A DNA stretch of 64,000 bases from Crystallibacter sulfonylureivorans_A (GTDB lineage: Bacteria > Actinomycetota > Actinomycetes > Actinomycetales > Micrococcaceae), in assembly GCF_047607445.1 (NCBI RefSeq), contig NZ_JBLKRT010000003.1, positions 62,001 through 126,000 on the forward strand. The letters are read 5' to 3'. This document shows, piece after piece, positions 1-7,798 of the stretch; within the stretch, counting starts at the first letter, position 1; each line of letters begins with the position of its first letter. The position numbers and the translations under genes were made by a program. The notes below the pieces were generated by a model. The model saw nothing but the letters and a program-made list of their open reading frames with translations. It was not told the origin of the DNA and ran no database searches.

Positions 1-338
1 GTCCGGGCAGATCCGGGTGCCTTTGATCGTTGACCGGAGGAATGTGCCGGCACCTAGAGTTGTTCTATTAATGGGGAGCAGGAGGGTCCGCAGGAGGAGG
101 GCCCTTTTGGCTGGAACGGCCCCGGAGCCGCGGCTACAACCCCAGCCACCAGCCACCGGCCACCAGGTGCCGGGCGTGCCGGAAGTGTCTGACCGGCCGG
201 CTATCCTCCAATCACCCCTCGAGCGGTGAGGGCGGACACCATCAGGACCAGGGACCACAACATCTAGTGCTGGCCGCACTACGAGCGACACGCCGAGAAA
301 GCTGCGACACGATACTTTCCCAAGCTGTGGGCGGGGAA

Positions 339-422
339 TCCACAGGCTGTGGACGGCGGCCCGGGAAGGCCGGAATATCAACTGTTTAACCACCGAAAGA
401 TATCCCCACGGGCTGTGGACGA
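339..422. promoter_or_regulatory. DnaA-box-like inverted repeats upstream of nrdHIEF
   Basis: TCCACAGGCTGTGGAC at 339-354 is a palindrome of two TGTGGAC half-boxes. A second copy, TATCCCCACGGGCTGTGGAC, lies at 401-420. TGTGGACGA (414-422) matches the actinobacterial DnaA box TGTGGACAA at 8 of 9 positions. DnaA is a known regulator of nrdAB in E. coli. Binding here is inference from sequence only. Confidence 0.35.
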
Positions 423-481
423 AGCCGGGAAAGGAATGACATACTTGTAATACATCATCTTGGGGTTCCGATTGGCCGAGT

Positions 482-497
482 CCACTAGATGTAGTAT
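482..497 (+). promoter_or_regulatory. NrdR box overlapping the probable -10 of nrdHIEF
   Basis: CCACTAGATGTAGTAT closely follows the NrdR consensus ACACTATATATAGTGT (about 12 of 16 positions). It overlaps TAGTAT (492-497), a plausible -10 hexamer. A much weaker box-like sequence begins near 441, about four helical turns upstream. NrdR represses ribonucleotide reductase genes when (d)ATP is plentiful, so the position fits. Confidence 0.55.
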
Positions 498-597
498 TGG
501 AGCAGCTGTTGGGCAGCGAGTCCGGGTCCTTCCAGGGGAGGCCGCGCAGCCAAGGAAACAGCAGAAACGTCGTACCGATCAATAGGGGAGAAGGACC

Positions 598-840
598 ATG
601 ACTGTAACGGTTTACACCAAGCCAGCATGCGTGCAGTGCAACGCCACGTACCGGGCTCTGGACAAGAAGGGCATCGCTTACCAAAGCGTTGACCTGTCCC
701 AGGATCCGGAAGCGCTGGAGCGTGTCCGTTCCCTTGGTTACATGCAGGCTCCTGTGGTCGTCACCGAGCAGGACCACTGGTCAGGCTTCCGCCCCGACAA
801 GATCGAGGAACTGGCCCAAGCCGCCGCTTCCGTGGCCTGA
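598..840 (+). CDS. nrdH: NrdH glutaredoxin-like redoxin
   Basis: Small cytosolic electron donor for the class Ib ribonucleotide reductase encoded just downstream. At 80 aa it has the usual NrdH length. It carries the redox-active C11-V-Q-C14 motif in a thioredoxin fold and the C-terminal WSGFRPDKI segment typical of NrdH rather than true glutaredoxins. The ATG is preceded by a good ribosome site (GGGGAGAAGGACC). It is first in the nrdH-nrdI-nrdE-nrdF order; the gap to nrdI is about 30 bp. Expression is probably set by the NrdR-like box about 100 bp upstream. Confidence 0.96.
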   Translation: MTVTVYTKPACVQCNATYRALDKKGIAYQSVDLSQDPEALERVRSLGYMQAPVVVTEQDHWSGFRPDKIEELAQAAASVA

Positions 841-870
841 CCCGGACCGAGCGAACCAGAACCGCACGTC

Positions 871-1356
871 ATGACCGAGCTGCTGATGAGTGAGGACGCA
901 AGGAAGCAGCAGGCAGATCCGGCGGCCGGCGGGATAGCCGACACGGACCTGATCTACTTCTCGTCCGCCTCCGGCTACACCGACCGCTTCATGCAGAAGC
1001 TGGGACTGCCGGCGGCACGGATCCCGCTGCGCACTCAGCAGGAGACGCTGCAAGCGCTCCGGCCGTTCGTGCTGGTGCTGCCCACGTACGGCGGGGAATC
1101 CGGCAAGAACTCCATTCCGCCGCAGGTGATTAAATTCCTCAACCTGGAGGAGAACCGGCGCCTGCTGCGCGGAGTGATCGGTGCCGGCAACACGAATTTC
1201 GGCACAACCTACTGCTTGGCGGCGGAGAAAATCGCCGCCAAGTGCCAGGTGCCCCTTCTCTATCGATTCGAACTCATGGGCACGTCCGAGGACGTAGACC
1301 GGGTCAAGCAAGGATTGGAACTCTTTTGGAAACGACAGTTGCAAACGCGCCCGTAG
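871..1356 (+). CDS. nrdI: NrdI flavodoxin-like protein
   Basis: FMN flavodoxin-like protein that supplies the oxidant needed to build the Mn(III)2-tyrosyl radical cofactor of NrdF in class Ib reductases. The family motifs are visible: an early LIYFSSASGYTDRF phosphate-binding loop around residues 27-40, PTYGGES near 70, and GNTNFG near 105. The 161 aa are slightly longer than usual because of an unconserved 20-residue N-terminus; ATG at 886 is an alternative start. Its end overlaps the start of nrdE by about 30 bp, implying translational coupling. Confidence 0.93.
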   Translation: MTELLMSEDARKQQADPAAGGIADTDLIYFSSASGYTDRFMQKLGLPAARIPLRTQQETLQALRPFVLVLPTYGGESGKNSIPPQVIKFLNLEENRRLLRGVIGAGNTNFGTTYCLAAEKIAAKCQVPLLYRFELMGTSEDVDRVKQGLELFWKRQLQTRP

Positions 1357-3494
1357 CCGACGCCAAGGCAGAGCTGCCGGCCGCCTTCAAAGGGCTGGGC
1401 TACCACGAGCTCAATGCCATGCTTAACCTCTACGGGCCGGACGGCAAGATCCAGTTCGAAGCCGACCGCGAGGCTGCACACCAGTACTTCCTGCAGCACG
1501 TTAACAACAACACGGTCTTCTTCCACGACCTGGAAGAGAAGCTCGACTACCTGATCAAGAACGAGTACTACGAGCGCGAAACGCTTGACCAGTACACGAT
1601 GAACTTCATCCGCTCGCTCTACGACCGGGCCTACAAGAAGAAGTTCCGCTTCGAAACCTTCCTGGGCGCGTTCAAGTTCTACACCTCCTACACGCTGAAG
1701 ACGTTTGACGGCAAGCGTTTCCTGGAGCGCTACGAAGACCGTGTCTGCATGGTGGCGCTGCACCTGGCCCGGGGCAACGAAGCCATGGCCACCCAGCTGG
1801 TGGACGAGATCATCGACGGCCGCTTCCAGCCGGCCACCCCGACGTTCCTCAACGCGGGCAAGGCCCAGCGCGGCGAGCTGGTCTCCTGCTTCCTGCTGCG
1901 CATCGAAGACAATATGGAGTCCATTGCCCGCGGCATCAACTCCGCCCTGCAGCTGTCCAAGCGCGGCGGCGGCGTGGCGCTGTCGCTGACGAACATCCGC
2001 GAGCACGGCGCGCCGATCAAGCAGATCGAAAACCAGTCCTCCGGCGTCATCCCGGTCATGAAGCTGCTCGAAGACAGCTTCTCCTACGCCAACCAGCTCG
2101 GTGCCCGCCAGGGTGCCGGCGCGGTGTACCTGCACGCCCACCACCCGGACATCTACCGCTTCCTGGACACCAAGCGCGAGAACGCGGACGAGAAGATCCG
2201 GATCAAGACGCTCTCGCTCGGCGTGGTGGTCCCGGACATCACCTTCGAACTGGCCAAGAAGAACGAGGACATGTATCTGTTCTCCCCGTACGACGTCGAG
2301 CGCGTCTACGGTGTGCCGTTCTCGGACATCTCCGTCACGGAGAAGTACTACGAGATGGTCGACGACAGCCGGATCAAGAAGACCAAGATCAGCTCCCGCG
2401 AGTTCTTCCAGACGCTGGCCGAGATCCAGTTCGAATCGGGCTACCCGTACATCATGTTTGAGGACACGGTGAACCGGGCCAACCCGATCGACGGCAAGGT
2501 CATCATGTCCAACCTGTGCTCGGAGATCCTGCAGGTTTCCTCGCCGTCGCTGTACAACGAGGACCTGACCTACTCCGAGATCGGCAAGGACATCTCCTGC
2601 AACCTCGGGTCGATGAACATCGCCAAGACCATGGACTCGCCCGACTTCGGCACCTCCATCGAGACCGCCATTCGGGCGCTGACCGCCGTGTCGGACATGT
2701 CCTACATCAACTCGGTGCCCTCGATCGCCGAAGGCAACCTGCAGTCGCACGCCATCGGCCTGGGCCAGATGAACCTGCACGGCTACCTGGCCCGCGAGCG
2801 GGTCCACTACGGTTCCGAAGAGGGCCTGGACTTCACCAACATCTACTTCTACACGGTGCTGTTCCACGCCCTGCGGGCTTCGAACAAGCTGGCGATCGAA
2901 CACCGCCAGACCTTCGGTGGCTTCGAGAAGTCCAAGTACGCCTCGGGCGAGTTCTTCGACAAGTACACCGATCAGGAATGGCTGCCGAAGACCGAGCGGG
3001 TCAAGGAGCTGTTCGCCAACGTGGACATCCCCAGCCAGGAAGACTGGCGGGAGCTGAAGGCTTCGGTGATGGAGCACGGCATCTACAACCAGAACCTGCA
3101 GGCCGTCCCGCCGACCGGCTCGATCTCCTACATCAACAACTCCACCTCCTCGATCCACCCGGTGGCGTCCAAGATCGAAATCCGCAAGGAAGGCAAGCTG
3201 GGCCGCGTGTACTACCCGGCCCCGTACCTGACCAACGACAACCTGGAGTACTACCAGGACGCGTACGAGATCGGCTACGAGAAGATCATCGACACCTACG
3301 CGGCCGCTACCCAGCACGTGGACCAGGGCCTGTCGCTGACGCTGTTCTTCAAGGACACCGCCACCACCCGCGACATCAACAAGGCGCAAATCTACGCGTG
3401 GCGCAAGGGCATTAAGACCATCTACTACATCCGCCTCCGCCAGCTCGCGCTGGAAGGAACCGAAGTGGAAGGCTGCGTCAGCTGCATGCTGTAG
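1326..3494 (+). CDS. nrdE: class Ib ribonucleoside-diphosphate reductase, alpha subunit NrdE
   Basis: Catalytic large subunit that reduces ribonucleoside diphosphates to deoxyribonucleotides. I place the start at TTG 1326 because conserved NrdE sequence (ETTVANAP..., then KGLGYHELNAMLNLYGPDG) begins there and AGGA lies upstream. The frame opens earlier, but that extension is shadow sequence of nrdI. The product is 722 aa, normal for class Ib. Visible are the active-site cysteine in ELVSCFLL (about residue 188), the partner cysteine in NLCSEI (about 397), a PPTGS region and the C-terminal redox pair GCVSCML that NrdH re-reduces. There is no N-terminal ATP cone, as expected for class Ib. Confidence 0.96.
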   Translation: METTVANAPVADAKAELPAAFKGLGYHELNAMLNLYGPDGKIQFEADREAAHQYFLQHVNNNTVFFHDLEEKLDYLIKNEYYERETLDQYTMNFIRSLYDRAYKKKFRFETFLGAFKFYTSYTLKTFDGKRFLERYEDRVCMVALHLARGNEAMATQLVDEIIDGRFQPATPTFLNAGKAQRGELVSCFLLRIEDNMESIARGINSALQLSKRGGGVALSLTNIREHGAPIKQIENQSSGVIPVMKLLEDSFSYANQLGARQGAGAVYLHAHHPDIYRFLDTKRENADEKIRIKTLSLGVVVPDITFELAKKNEDMYLFSPYDVERVYGVPFSDISVTEKYYEMVDDSRIKKTKISSREFFQTLAEIQFESGYPYIMFEDTVNRANPIDGKVIMSNLCSEILQVSSPSLYNEDLTYSEIGKDISCNLGSMNIAKTMDSPDFGTSIETAIRALTAVSDMSYINSVPSIAEGNLQSHAIGLGQMNLHGYLARERVHYGSEEGLDFTNIYFYTVLFHALRASNKLAIEHRQTFGGFEKSKYASGEFFDKYTDQEWLPKTERVKELFANVDIPSQEDWRELKASVMEHGIYNQNLQAVPPTGSISYINNSTSSIHPVASKIEIRKEGKLGRVYYPAPYLTNDNLEYYQDAYEIGYEKIIDTYAAATQHVDQGLSLTLFFKDTATTRDINKAQIYAWRKGIKTIYYIRLRQLALEGTEVEGCVSCML

Positions 3495-3514
3495 CAGTCC
3501 CCAACAACTGAAAA

Positions 3515-3546
3515 GTACGACGGCGGGTGCCCGCCCGCCGTCGTAC
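3515..3546 (+). terminator. 13-bp hairpin between nrdE and nrdF
   Basis: GTACGACGGCGGG (3515-3527) pairs perfectly with CCCGCCGTCGTAC (3534-3546) around a 6-nt loop. No U-run follows, so this may be a partial terminator, an attenuator or an mRNA-stabilising structure rather than a full stop. Confidence 0.6.
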
Positions 3547-3589
3547 CTGCACCGACGAGGCGCCGGCAATCCGGTCCGCGCGGGCGACC

Positions 3590-3610
3590 GCCGGCCGCAC
3601 TGCGGCCGGC
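3590..3610 (+). other. second hairpin between nrdE and nrdF
   Basis: GCCGGCCGCA (3590-3599) and TGCGGCCGGC (3601-3610) are perfect inverted arms. They would fold with a small loop about 45 nt before the nrdF start. Together with the hairpin at 3515 this makes a strongly structured 162-bp nrdE-nrdF spacer. Confidence 0.5.
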
Positions 3611-3656
3611 ATTCGGGCACCATGAACAACACAGACTTTGGGAAGAAGGGGACGCG

Positions 3657-4634
3657 ATGTCAGCCGAGAAGGTCAAGCTTCTGCACCACGTGGATGCGAT
3701 CAACTGGAACCGGATCGAGGACGAGAAGGACGTTGAGGTCTGGAACCGGCTCTGCAACAACTTCTGGCTGCCCGAGAAGGTCCCGCTGTCCAACGACGTG
3801 CAGTCGTGGAACACGCTGACCCCGGACGAGCAGACGCTGACCATGCGCGTCTTCACCGGCTTGACCCTCCTGGACACCATCCAGGGCACCGTGGGCGCGG
3901 TCAGCCTGATCCCGGACGCGCTGACCCCGCACGAGGAAGCCGTCTACACGAACATCGCGTTCATGGAATCGGTGCACGCCAAGAGCTACTCGTCGATCTT
4001 CTCCACCCTGTGCTCCACCAAGGAGATTGACGAAGCCTTCCGCTGGTCCACCGAGAATGAGAATCTGCAGAAGAAGGCGCAGATCATCATGGACTACTAC
4101 CAGGGCGACGATCCGCTCAAGCGCAAGGTTGCGTCCACGCTGCTGGAGTCCTTCCTGTTCTACTCCGGCTTCTACCTGCCGATGTACTGGTCTTCGCGCG
4201 CCAAGTTGACGAACACCGCGGACCTGATCCGGCTGATCATCCGCGACGAGGCCGTGCACGGCTACTACATCGGCTACAAGTTCCAGCGCAACCTGGAGAA
4301 GGTCAGCGAAGAGCGCCGCACAGAGCTGAAGGACTACACCTTCGAACTGCTCTATGAACTCTACGAGAACGAAGTCCAGTACACCCACGACCTGTACGAC
4401 TCCGTTGGCCTGGCCGAGGACGTCAAGAAGTTCCTGAACTACAACGCCAACAAGGCGCTGATGAACCTCGGCTACGAGGCCATGTTCCCGTCCACCGTCA
4501 CGGACGTGAACCCGGCCATCCTCTCCGCCCTGAGCCCCAACGCCGACGAGAACCACGACTTCTTCTCCGGCTCCGGCTCCTCCTACGTGATCGGCAAGGC
4601 CGTCAACACCGAAGACGAGGACTGGGACTTCTAA
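3657..4634 (+). CDS. nrdF: class Ib ribonucleotide reductase, beta subunit NrdF
   Basis: Small subunit carrying the dinuclear metal site (Mn, or Fe in vitro) and the tyrosyl radical that starts catalysis in NrdE. The 325 aa have the ferritin-like R2 pattern: metal ligands in MESVHAKSY (E and H, with the radical tyrosine immediately after) and in RDEAVHGYYIGYKFQ, plus the acidic C-terminal tail ending EDEDWDF that docks on NrdE. AAGGGGACGCG upstream of the ATG is a good ribosome site. The 162-bp structured gap from nrdE suggests separate tuning of nrdF levels. Confidence 0.96.
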   Translation: MSAEKVKLLHHVDAINWNRIEDEKDVEVWNRLCNNFWLPEKVPLSNDVQSWNTLTPDEQTLTMRVFTGLTLLDTIQGTVGAVSLIPDALTPHEEAVYTNIAFMESVHAKSYSSIFSTLCSTKEIDEAFRWSTENENLQKKAQIIMDYYQGDDPLKRKVASTLLESFLFYSGFYLPMYWSSRAKLTNTADLIRLIIRDEAVHGYYIGYKFQRNLEKVSEERRTELKDYTFELLYELYENEVQYTHDLYDSVGLAEDVKKFLNYNANKALMNLGYEAMFPSTVTDVNPAILSALSPNADENHDFFSGSGSSYVIGKAVNTEDEDWDF

Positions 4635-4694
4635 GTCGTCGGTCGTCGGTGCCGCGTCGTTGTCGTCGGTCGTGACTAGCCTCAGCCTTCGTCT

Positions 4695-4723
4695 CCTCCC
4701 GGCGGTCTAGAGCCGTCGGGAGG
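4695..4723 (+). terminator. probable terminator of the nrd operon
   Basis: CCTCCCGGCGG (4695-4705) pairs with CCGTCGGGAGG (4713-4723) with one G-T pair and a 7-nt loop, about 60 bp after nrdF. GTCGTCGGT-type repeats fill 4635-4680. There is no clear U-tract, as is common in high-GC actinobacteria. Confidence 0.5.
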
Positions 4724-4814
4724 TCCGGCAGTCGTCGGGGCGGCAGCGGCGACGTCAGCGCGCGGCGCCGTCGACGAAGAACGGCATTAACCCCCTTTCG
4801 GCCACCCGTCCGCT

Positions 4815-5465
4815 TCAGCGGCGGGCGGGGAGGATCGTCGTCGTGACGGCCACGGCCTGCGGCGTGCGGGGGACGGAACTGAAGCCGAAGTGCACGGGCG
4901 GATCCACTGGCGTGAGGGGCCCGAGGCCGGAGCCGTTCCAGCTCGCCGCGGCGCGCTCGACGCGACGGATGGAGCGCACGCCATAGTACTCCCGACGTCC
5001 GCTTCCGGCGGATCCGGCGGTGGCCACCCCCGGGAGCAGGATGCCCGCCGCGCGGTTCACGGCTGTCAGCCACGCCGGGTGGACGGCGATCCGGACGGGG
5101 ATCAGTTGCAGCATCCGGCCCAGCGCTGTTACGGGGCCCAGATCAGCGCGCAGTTCCAGCGGGCCGCCAGCTACGCGGAGGAGCAGGGCGGCGGTCCCGG
5201 GTTCGTTCCCCGGTTCCGCGCTCCGTTCCCCGGCGCGGCTCAGACTGGCGTCGAGCGGCGCGACCACCACGTCATCGAAGTGGTAGGTCGCGGACACATA
5301 GTCGGCGACCGCCTCGTCGGGGGCCAGCAGCGTCCGCAGCCCGCCGCGGTCCTCGGTCATGACGTCCGTAAAGGCGCCGAGCGGCGAGTCCATCCAATGC
5401 CCAACCACCAGCCGGCGACCCGCGCTGGTGCCCAGGCCCGCGATGAACCCTGTAAAGCGTTCCAT
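4815..5465 (-). CDS. conserved actinobacterial hypothetical protein
   Basis: A 216-aa protein I cannot assign. The frame is open from 5564, but ATG 5465 gives the more plausible N-terminus (MERFTGFIAGLGTSAG). The central part reads like a compact alpha/beta protein (VVGHWMDSPLGAFTDVM, YHFDDVVVAPLDASL), with hydrophobic stretches near residues 105-150 but no clear transmembrane helix or signal peptide. The C-terminus holds PPVHFGFSSVPRTPQ. It faces the nrd operon convergently and stands alone. Codon use matches its neighbours, so it is likely a real gene. Confidence 0.65.
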   Translation of the reverse strand: MERFTGFIAGLGTSAGRRLVVGHWMDSPLGAFTDVMTEDRGGLRTLLAPDEAVADYVSATYHFDDVVVAPLDASLSRAGERSAEPGNEPGTAALLLRVAGGPLELRADLGPVTALGRMLQLIPVRIAVHPAWLTAVNRAAGILLPGVATAGSAGSGRREYYGVRSIRRVERAAASWNGSGLGPLTPVDPPVHFGFSSVPRTPQAVAVTTTILPARR

Positions 5466-5661
5466 CCGGCTACCGTACGGCTCCGGCCGGCTCTCCGCAC
5501 GTCGTTGCGCAAAATCGAGATCGCCGCTGACGAAACATATCCAACGGCCGAGAAACCGACTCACCCATCGTGCTGCGCCAGCACCACCAGTTATCCCGAG
5601 CGACCGAAAGGCGGTCTCTGCGAGGCCGGGGTGGCGGTTTCCACCGGACTAAGACAGCCTT

Positions 5662-6060
5662 CTAGGCCAAGCTGCGGATGAGGGTCTGCACGCGGTTCTT
5701 GATGTCGTCACGGACCCGGCGGACCATATCGATGCCCTGGCCCGCCGGGTCGTCGAGGACCCAGTCCTCGTAACGCTTGCCGGGGAAGTAGGGGCAGGTG
5801 TCGCCGCAGCCCATGGTGATGACGACGTCGGATTCCTGGACGGCGCCGGTGGTGAGGATTTTGGGTACGGCCTGGCTGATGTCGATGCCTTCCTCGGCCA
5901 TGGCCTGCACGGCGACAGGGTTGATCTGGTTGCCGGGTTCGGAGCCTGCCGAGAGGACGGTAATGTGGTCGCCGGCCAGGTGCTGCAGATAACCGGCGGC
6001 CATTTGCGAGCGTCCCGCGTTGTGCACGCAGACGAAGAGGACGGTGGGTTTGCTGGTCAT
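5662..6060 (-). CDS. arsC: arsenate reductase, LMW-phosphatase fold
   Basis: Reduces arsenate to arsenite so that it can leave the cell. The 132 aa have the low-molecular-weight phosphatase P-loop CVHNAGRS (C11-x5-R) and the GCGDTCPYFPGKRYEDW region with C85 and C89 of the arsenate reductase branch. Reduction may be coupled to thioredoxin or to mycothiol/mycoredoxin; both mycothiol-linked enzymes occur elsewhere in this window, making the latter attractive (inference). The ATG overlaps the stop of the upstream channel gene by ATGA, placing it last in an arsR-channel-arsC operon. Confidence 0.92.
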   Translation of the reverse strand: MTSKPTVLFVCVHNAGRSQMAAGYLQHLAGDHITVLSAGSEPGNQINPVAVQAMAEEGIDISQAVPKILTTGAVQESDVVITMGCGDTCPYFPGKRYEDWVLDDPAGQGIDMVRRVRDDIKNRVQTLIRSLA

Positions 6061-6761
6061 CGGGTCTGTCCTTCGATGGTGGTGAATTCGGCCGCTGCCC
6101 GTTCGGCGCGGGGGTATAAGAGGTGGATCAGCCCGGTTGCGAGGGCGCCGCCGATCAGCTGCATGGCGATGAACGGCAGGACCGAGGTCGGAGCGATTCC
6201 GGCGAAAGTGTCGGAGAACATGCGCGCCACCGTTACGGCGGGGTTGGCGAAGCTGGTGGAACTGGTGAACCAGTAAGCGGCGGTGATGTAGCCGCCAACA
6301 GCCACGGCAACCATGTCCTTGCGTCCGGACCGGGCGGCGCCGAAGATCACCAGCAGCAGCCCGGCCGTCGCGACGACTTCGGCCAGCCACAGCCCGGACC
6401 CGGTGCGCTCCTTGGCAGCGATGGTGACGGCGGGCAGTTCAAACATCAGGTTCGCCAAGACACTGCCCGCGATGCCGCCGGCCATTTGGGCTGCAATGAG
6501 GGCCGCGGCCTCGCGCCAGCCGATGACGCCGAGCCATCGTTCAACCAAGGTCACCACAGGGTTGAAGGCCGCGGAAACCGGTTGTAGGGCGATGATCAGG
6601 GCGACCAGGACCGCCCCGGTGGCCAAGGAGTTTTCCAACAGCTGCAAACCGACGTCGTCCGGAGACAGGCGGGTGGCCGCGATGCCCGAGCCCACCACCG
6701 TGGCTACCAGCAGTGCAGTCCCGACCAGTTCAGCCAGTGCCCGCCGGGCCAGTGCGCTCAT
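6057..6761 (-). CDS. MIP-family channel (AqpS-like arsenite exit channel)
   Basis: Integral membrane aquaglyceroporin-family protein of 234 aa with about six helices. The two half-helix signatures are FNPVVTLVER (first NPA box changed to NPV) and FANPAVTVARMFSDTFAGI (second NPA intact), the arrangement seen in arsenic-operon channels such as AqpS of Sinorhizobium meliloti. In that system arsenite made by ArsC leaves passively through the channel in place of an ArsB/Acr3 pump. I start it at ATG 6761, which overlaps the arsR stop by ATGA; the longer open frame upstream is arsR shadow. The position between arsR and arsC supports this role. Confidence 0.88.
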   Translation of the reverse strand: MSALARRALAELVGTALLVATVVGSGIAATRLSPDDVGLQLLENSLATGAVLVALIIALQPVSAAFNPVVTLVERWLGVIGWREAAALIAAQMAGGIAGSVLANLMFELPAVTIAAKERTGSGLWLAEVVATAGLLLVIFGAARSGRKDMVAVAVGGYITAAYWFTSSTSFANPAVTVARMFSDTFAGIAPTSVLPFIAMQLIGGALATGLIHLLYPRAERAAAEFTTIEGQTR

Positions 6762-7117
6762 GCCCCCGCGCTGGAGATCAGTTTCCCCAGCGAATCCAGT
6801 ACGTCTGCCTGTGCCTTGTAGTAGACCCACACGCCCCGCTTGCTGCGCTCCAACAGCCCGCTCCGGTGCAGCACCTTCAGGTGGTGGCTGATCGTGGGCT
6901 GGGACAGATCGAAGGCTTCTGTCAGGTCGCACACGCAGGCCTCACCGCCTTCGTGGGACGCGACCAGGGAGAGCAGCTGCAGACGGACCGGATCCGCCAA
7001 GGCCTTCATTAGCCCGGAGACTCGCTCGGCCTGATCGCTCGTCATCGGTTCACGGGTCATTGGCGTGCAGCATTCAACCGCCTCAACGGGGGTCAGTTCA
7101 AGAAGAGAATTAGACAC
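6758..7117 (-). CDS. arsR: ArsR/SmtB-family metalloregulator
   Basis: Winged-helix repressor that leaves DNA when it binds As(III)/Sb(III). The 119 aa contain the metal-binding alpha3 motif EACVCDLTE (C61, C63), an extra CC pair near residues 16-17 that could add a third thiol ligand, and the recognition helix LSQPTISHHLKVLHRSGLL. The start is GTG 7117. It is divergent from the ArsI/CadI-like gene at 7194, and the shared intergenic region contains a 30-bp inverted repeat that is the likely operator. It is first gene of arsR-channel-arsC. Confidence 0.94.
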   Translation of the reverse strand: MSNSLLELTPVEAVECCTPMTREPMTSDQAERVSGLMKALADPVRLQLLSLVASHEGGEACVCDLTEAFDLSQPTISHHLKVLHRSGLLERSKRGVWVYYKAQADVLDSLGKLISSAGA

Positions 7118-7137
7118 CCATCAATATTGACAGATAT

Positions 7138-7167
7138 CTATATCTGGTGGCAATCTGCCAGATATAG
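7138..7167. promoter_or_regulatory. ArsR operator in the divergent promoter region
   Basis: CTATATCTGG (7138-7147) and CCAGATATAG (7158-7167) are perfect 10-bp inverted arms around 10 nt. Extra AGATAT/ATATCT repeats flank them, in the most AT-rich stretch of the area. This dyad lies between the arsR GTG (7117) and the divergent ATG (7194), so one operator could control both directions. Confidence 0.7.
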
Positions 7168-7193
7168 ACATTAATCTATCTCTAGGAGACGCC

Positions 7194-7655
7194 ATGTCCC
7201 GCCTGCAGCTTGCCCTCAACGTCAATGACCTCGATGAGTCCGTCGCTTTCTACTCCCGGCTCTTCGGTGCCGAACCGGCCAAGCGGCGGCCCGGCTACGC
7301 CAACTTCGCAGTGGCCCAACCGCCGCTGAAACTCGTGCTCATCGAGAACCCCGGCCAGGGAGGATCGCTCAACCATCTGGGTGTGGAAGTGCCCGACACC
7401 GACGCTGTCAATGCCGAGCAGAATCGGTTGGCAGCACACGGTTTCGCCACCGCCGATGAGCGAGAAAGCACCTGCTGCTACGCTAAGCAGGACAAGTTCT
7501 GGGTCCAGAACACCCCGAACGGCGAACAGTGGGAGATTTACACCGTCCTGGCCGACAGCCAAACATTCTCCGCGGTTCCCCGAGGTGAAGCAGTGGGATG
7601 CTGCAGCAGCACTCCAACATCAAGTTCTCAGGCGGTCACCGATAGCTGTTGCTGA
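7194..7655 (+). CDS. arsI: ArsI/CadI-family heavy-metal resistance metalloenzyme (VOC fold)
   Basis: Vicinal-oxygen-chelate dioxygenase-like protein of 153 aa. ArsI enzymes cleave the C-As bond of trivalent methyl- and aryl-arsenicals; the close relative CadI is a cadmium-induced mycobacterial protein of less certain activity. Expected residues are present: Q5 (H in Bacillus ArsI, Q in CadI), H61, the vicinal pair C94-C95 in STCCYAKQDKFWV, and E114 in EQWEIYTVL. The C-terminus adds two further CC pairs (GCCSS and DSCC), which may bind thiophilic metals. AGGAG precedes the ATG. Divergent from arsR with a shared operator. Confidence 0.85.
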   Translation: MSRLQLALNVNDLDESVAFYSRLFGAEPAKRRPGYANFAVAQPPLKLVLIENPGQGGSLNHLGVEVPDTDAVNAEQNRLAAHGFATADERESTCCYAKQDKFWVQNTPNGEQWEIYTVLADSQTFSAVPRGEAVGCCSSTPTSSSQAVTDSCC

Positions 7656-7739
7656 CCCTTCAGGTCGGGGCCGGTGGCGTCGGGACATTTCCGCTCTTTT
7701 ACCGTTGCAGAAGGGCGATTTGGGCTTACTATCGACCTA

Positions 7740-7760
7740 ATTTCAGTTGCGGGCTGAAAT
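7740..7760. promoter_or_regulatory. inverted repeat upstream of the SHOCT-multicopper oxidase pair
   Basis: ATTTCAG (7740-7746) and CTGAAAT (7754-7760) are perfect arms around a 7-nt spacer, about 40 bp before the ATG at 7799. A copper- or stress-responsive regulator site is possible, but I cannot match it to a named box. Confidence 0.4.
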
Positions 7761-7798
7761 GAGGCCGGCAGCGGTGACCCAGTGTCAGGAGTGAAGCC

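Larger units (their letters stand above)
1..597. other. non-coding region upstream of the nrd operon
   Basis: No convincing gene lies here. The open frame at 17-229 is Arg/Pro-rich, has no ribosome site and resembles no family. The stretch 320-425 is rich in TGTGGAC-type motifs, and 440-500 is the only AT-richer segment and probably holds the nrd promoter. A leader of about 90 nt precedes nrdH. Confidence 0.6.

Noticed and set aside
17..229. Open frame of 70 codons near the left edge
   Set aside because: Arg/Pro-rich chance translation, no ribosome site, no family resemblance.
1260..3632. 790-codon open frame antisense to nrdE
   Set aside because: Typical high-GC antisense shadow; composition dominated by Val/Leu/Asp/Arg/Gly with no recognisable domain, while the sense strand is clearly nrdE.
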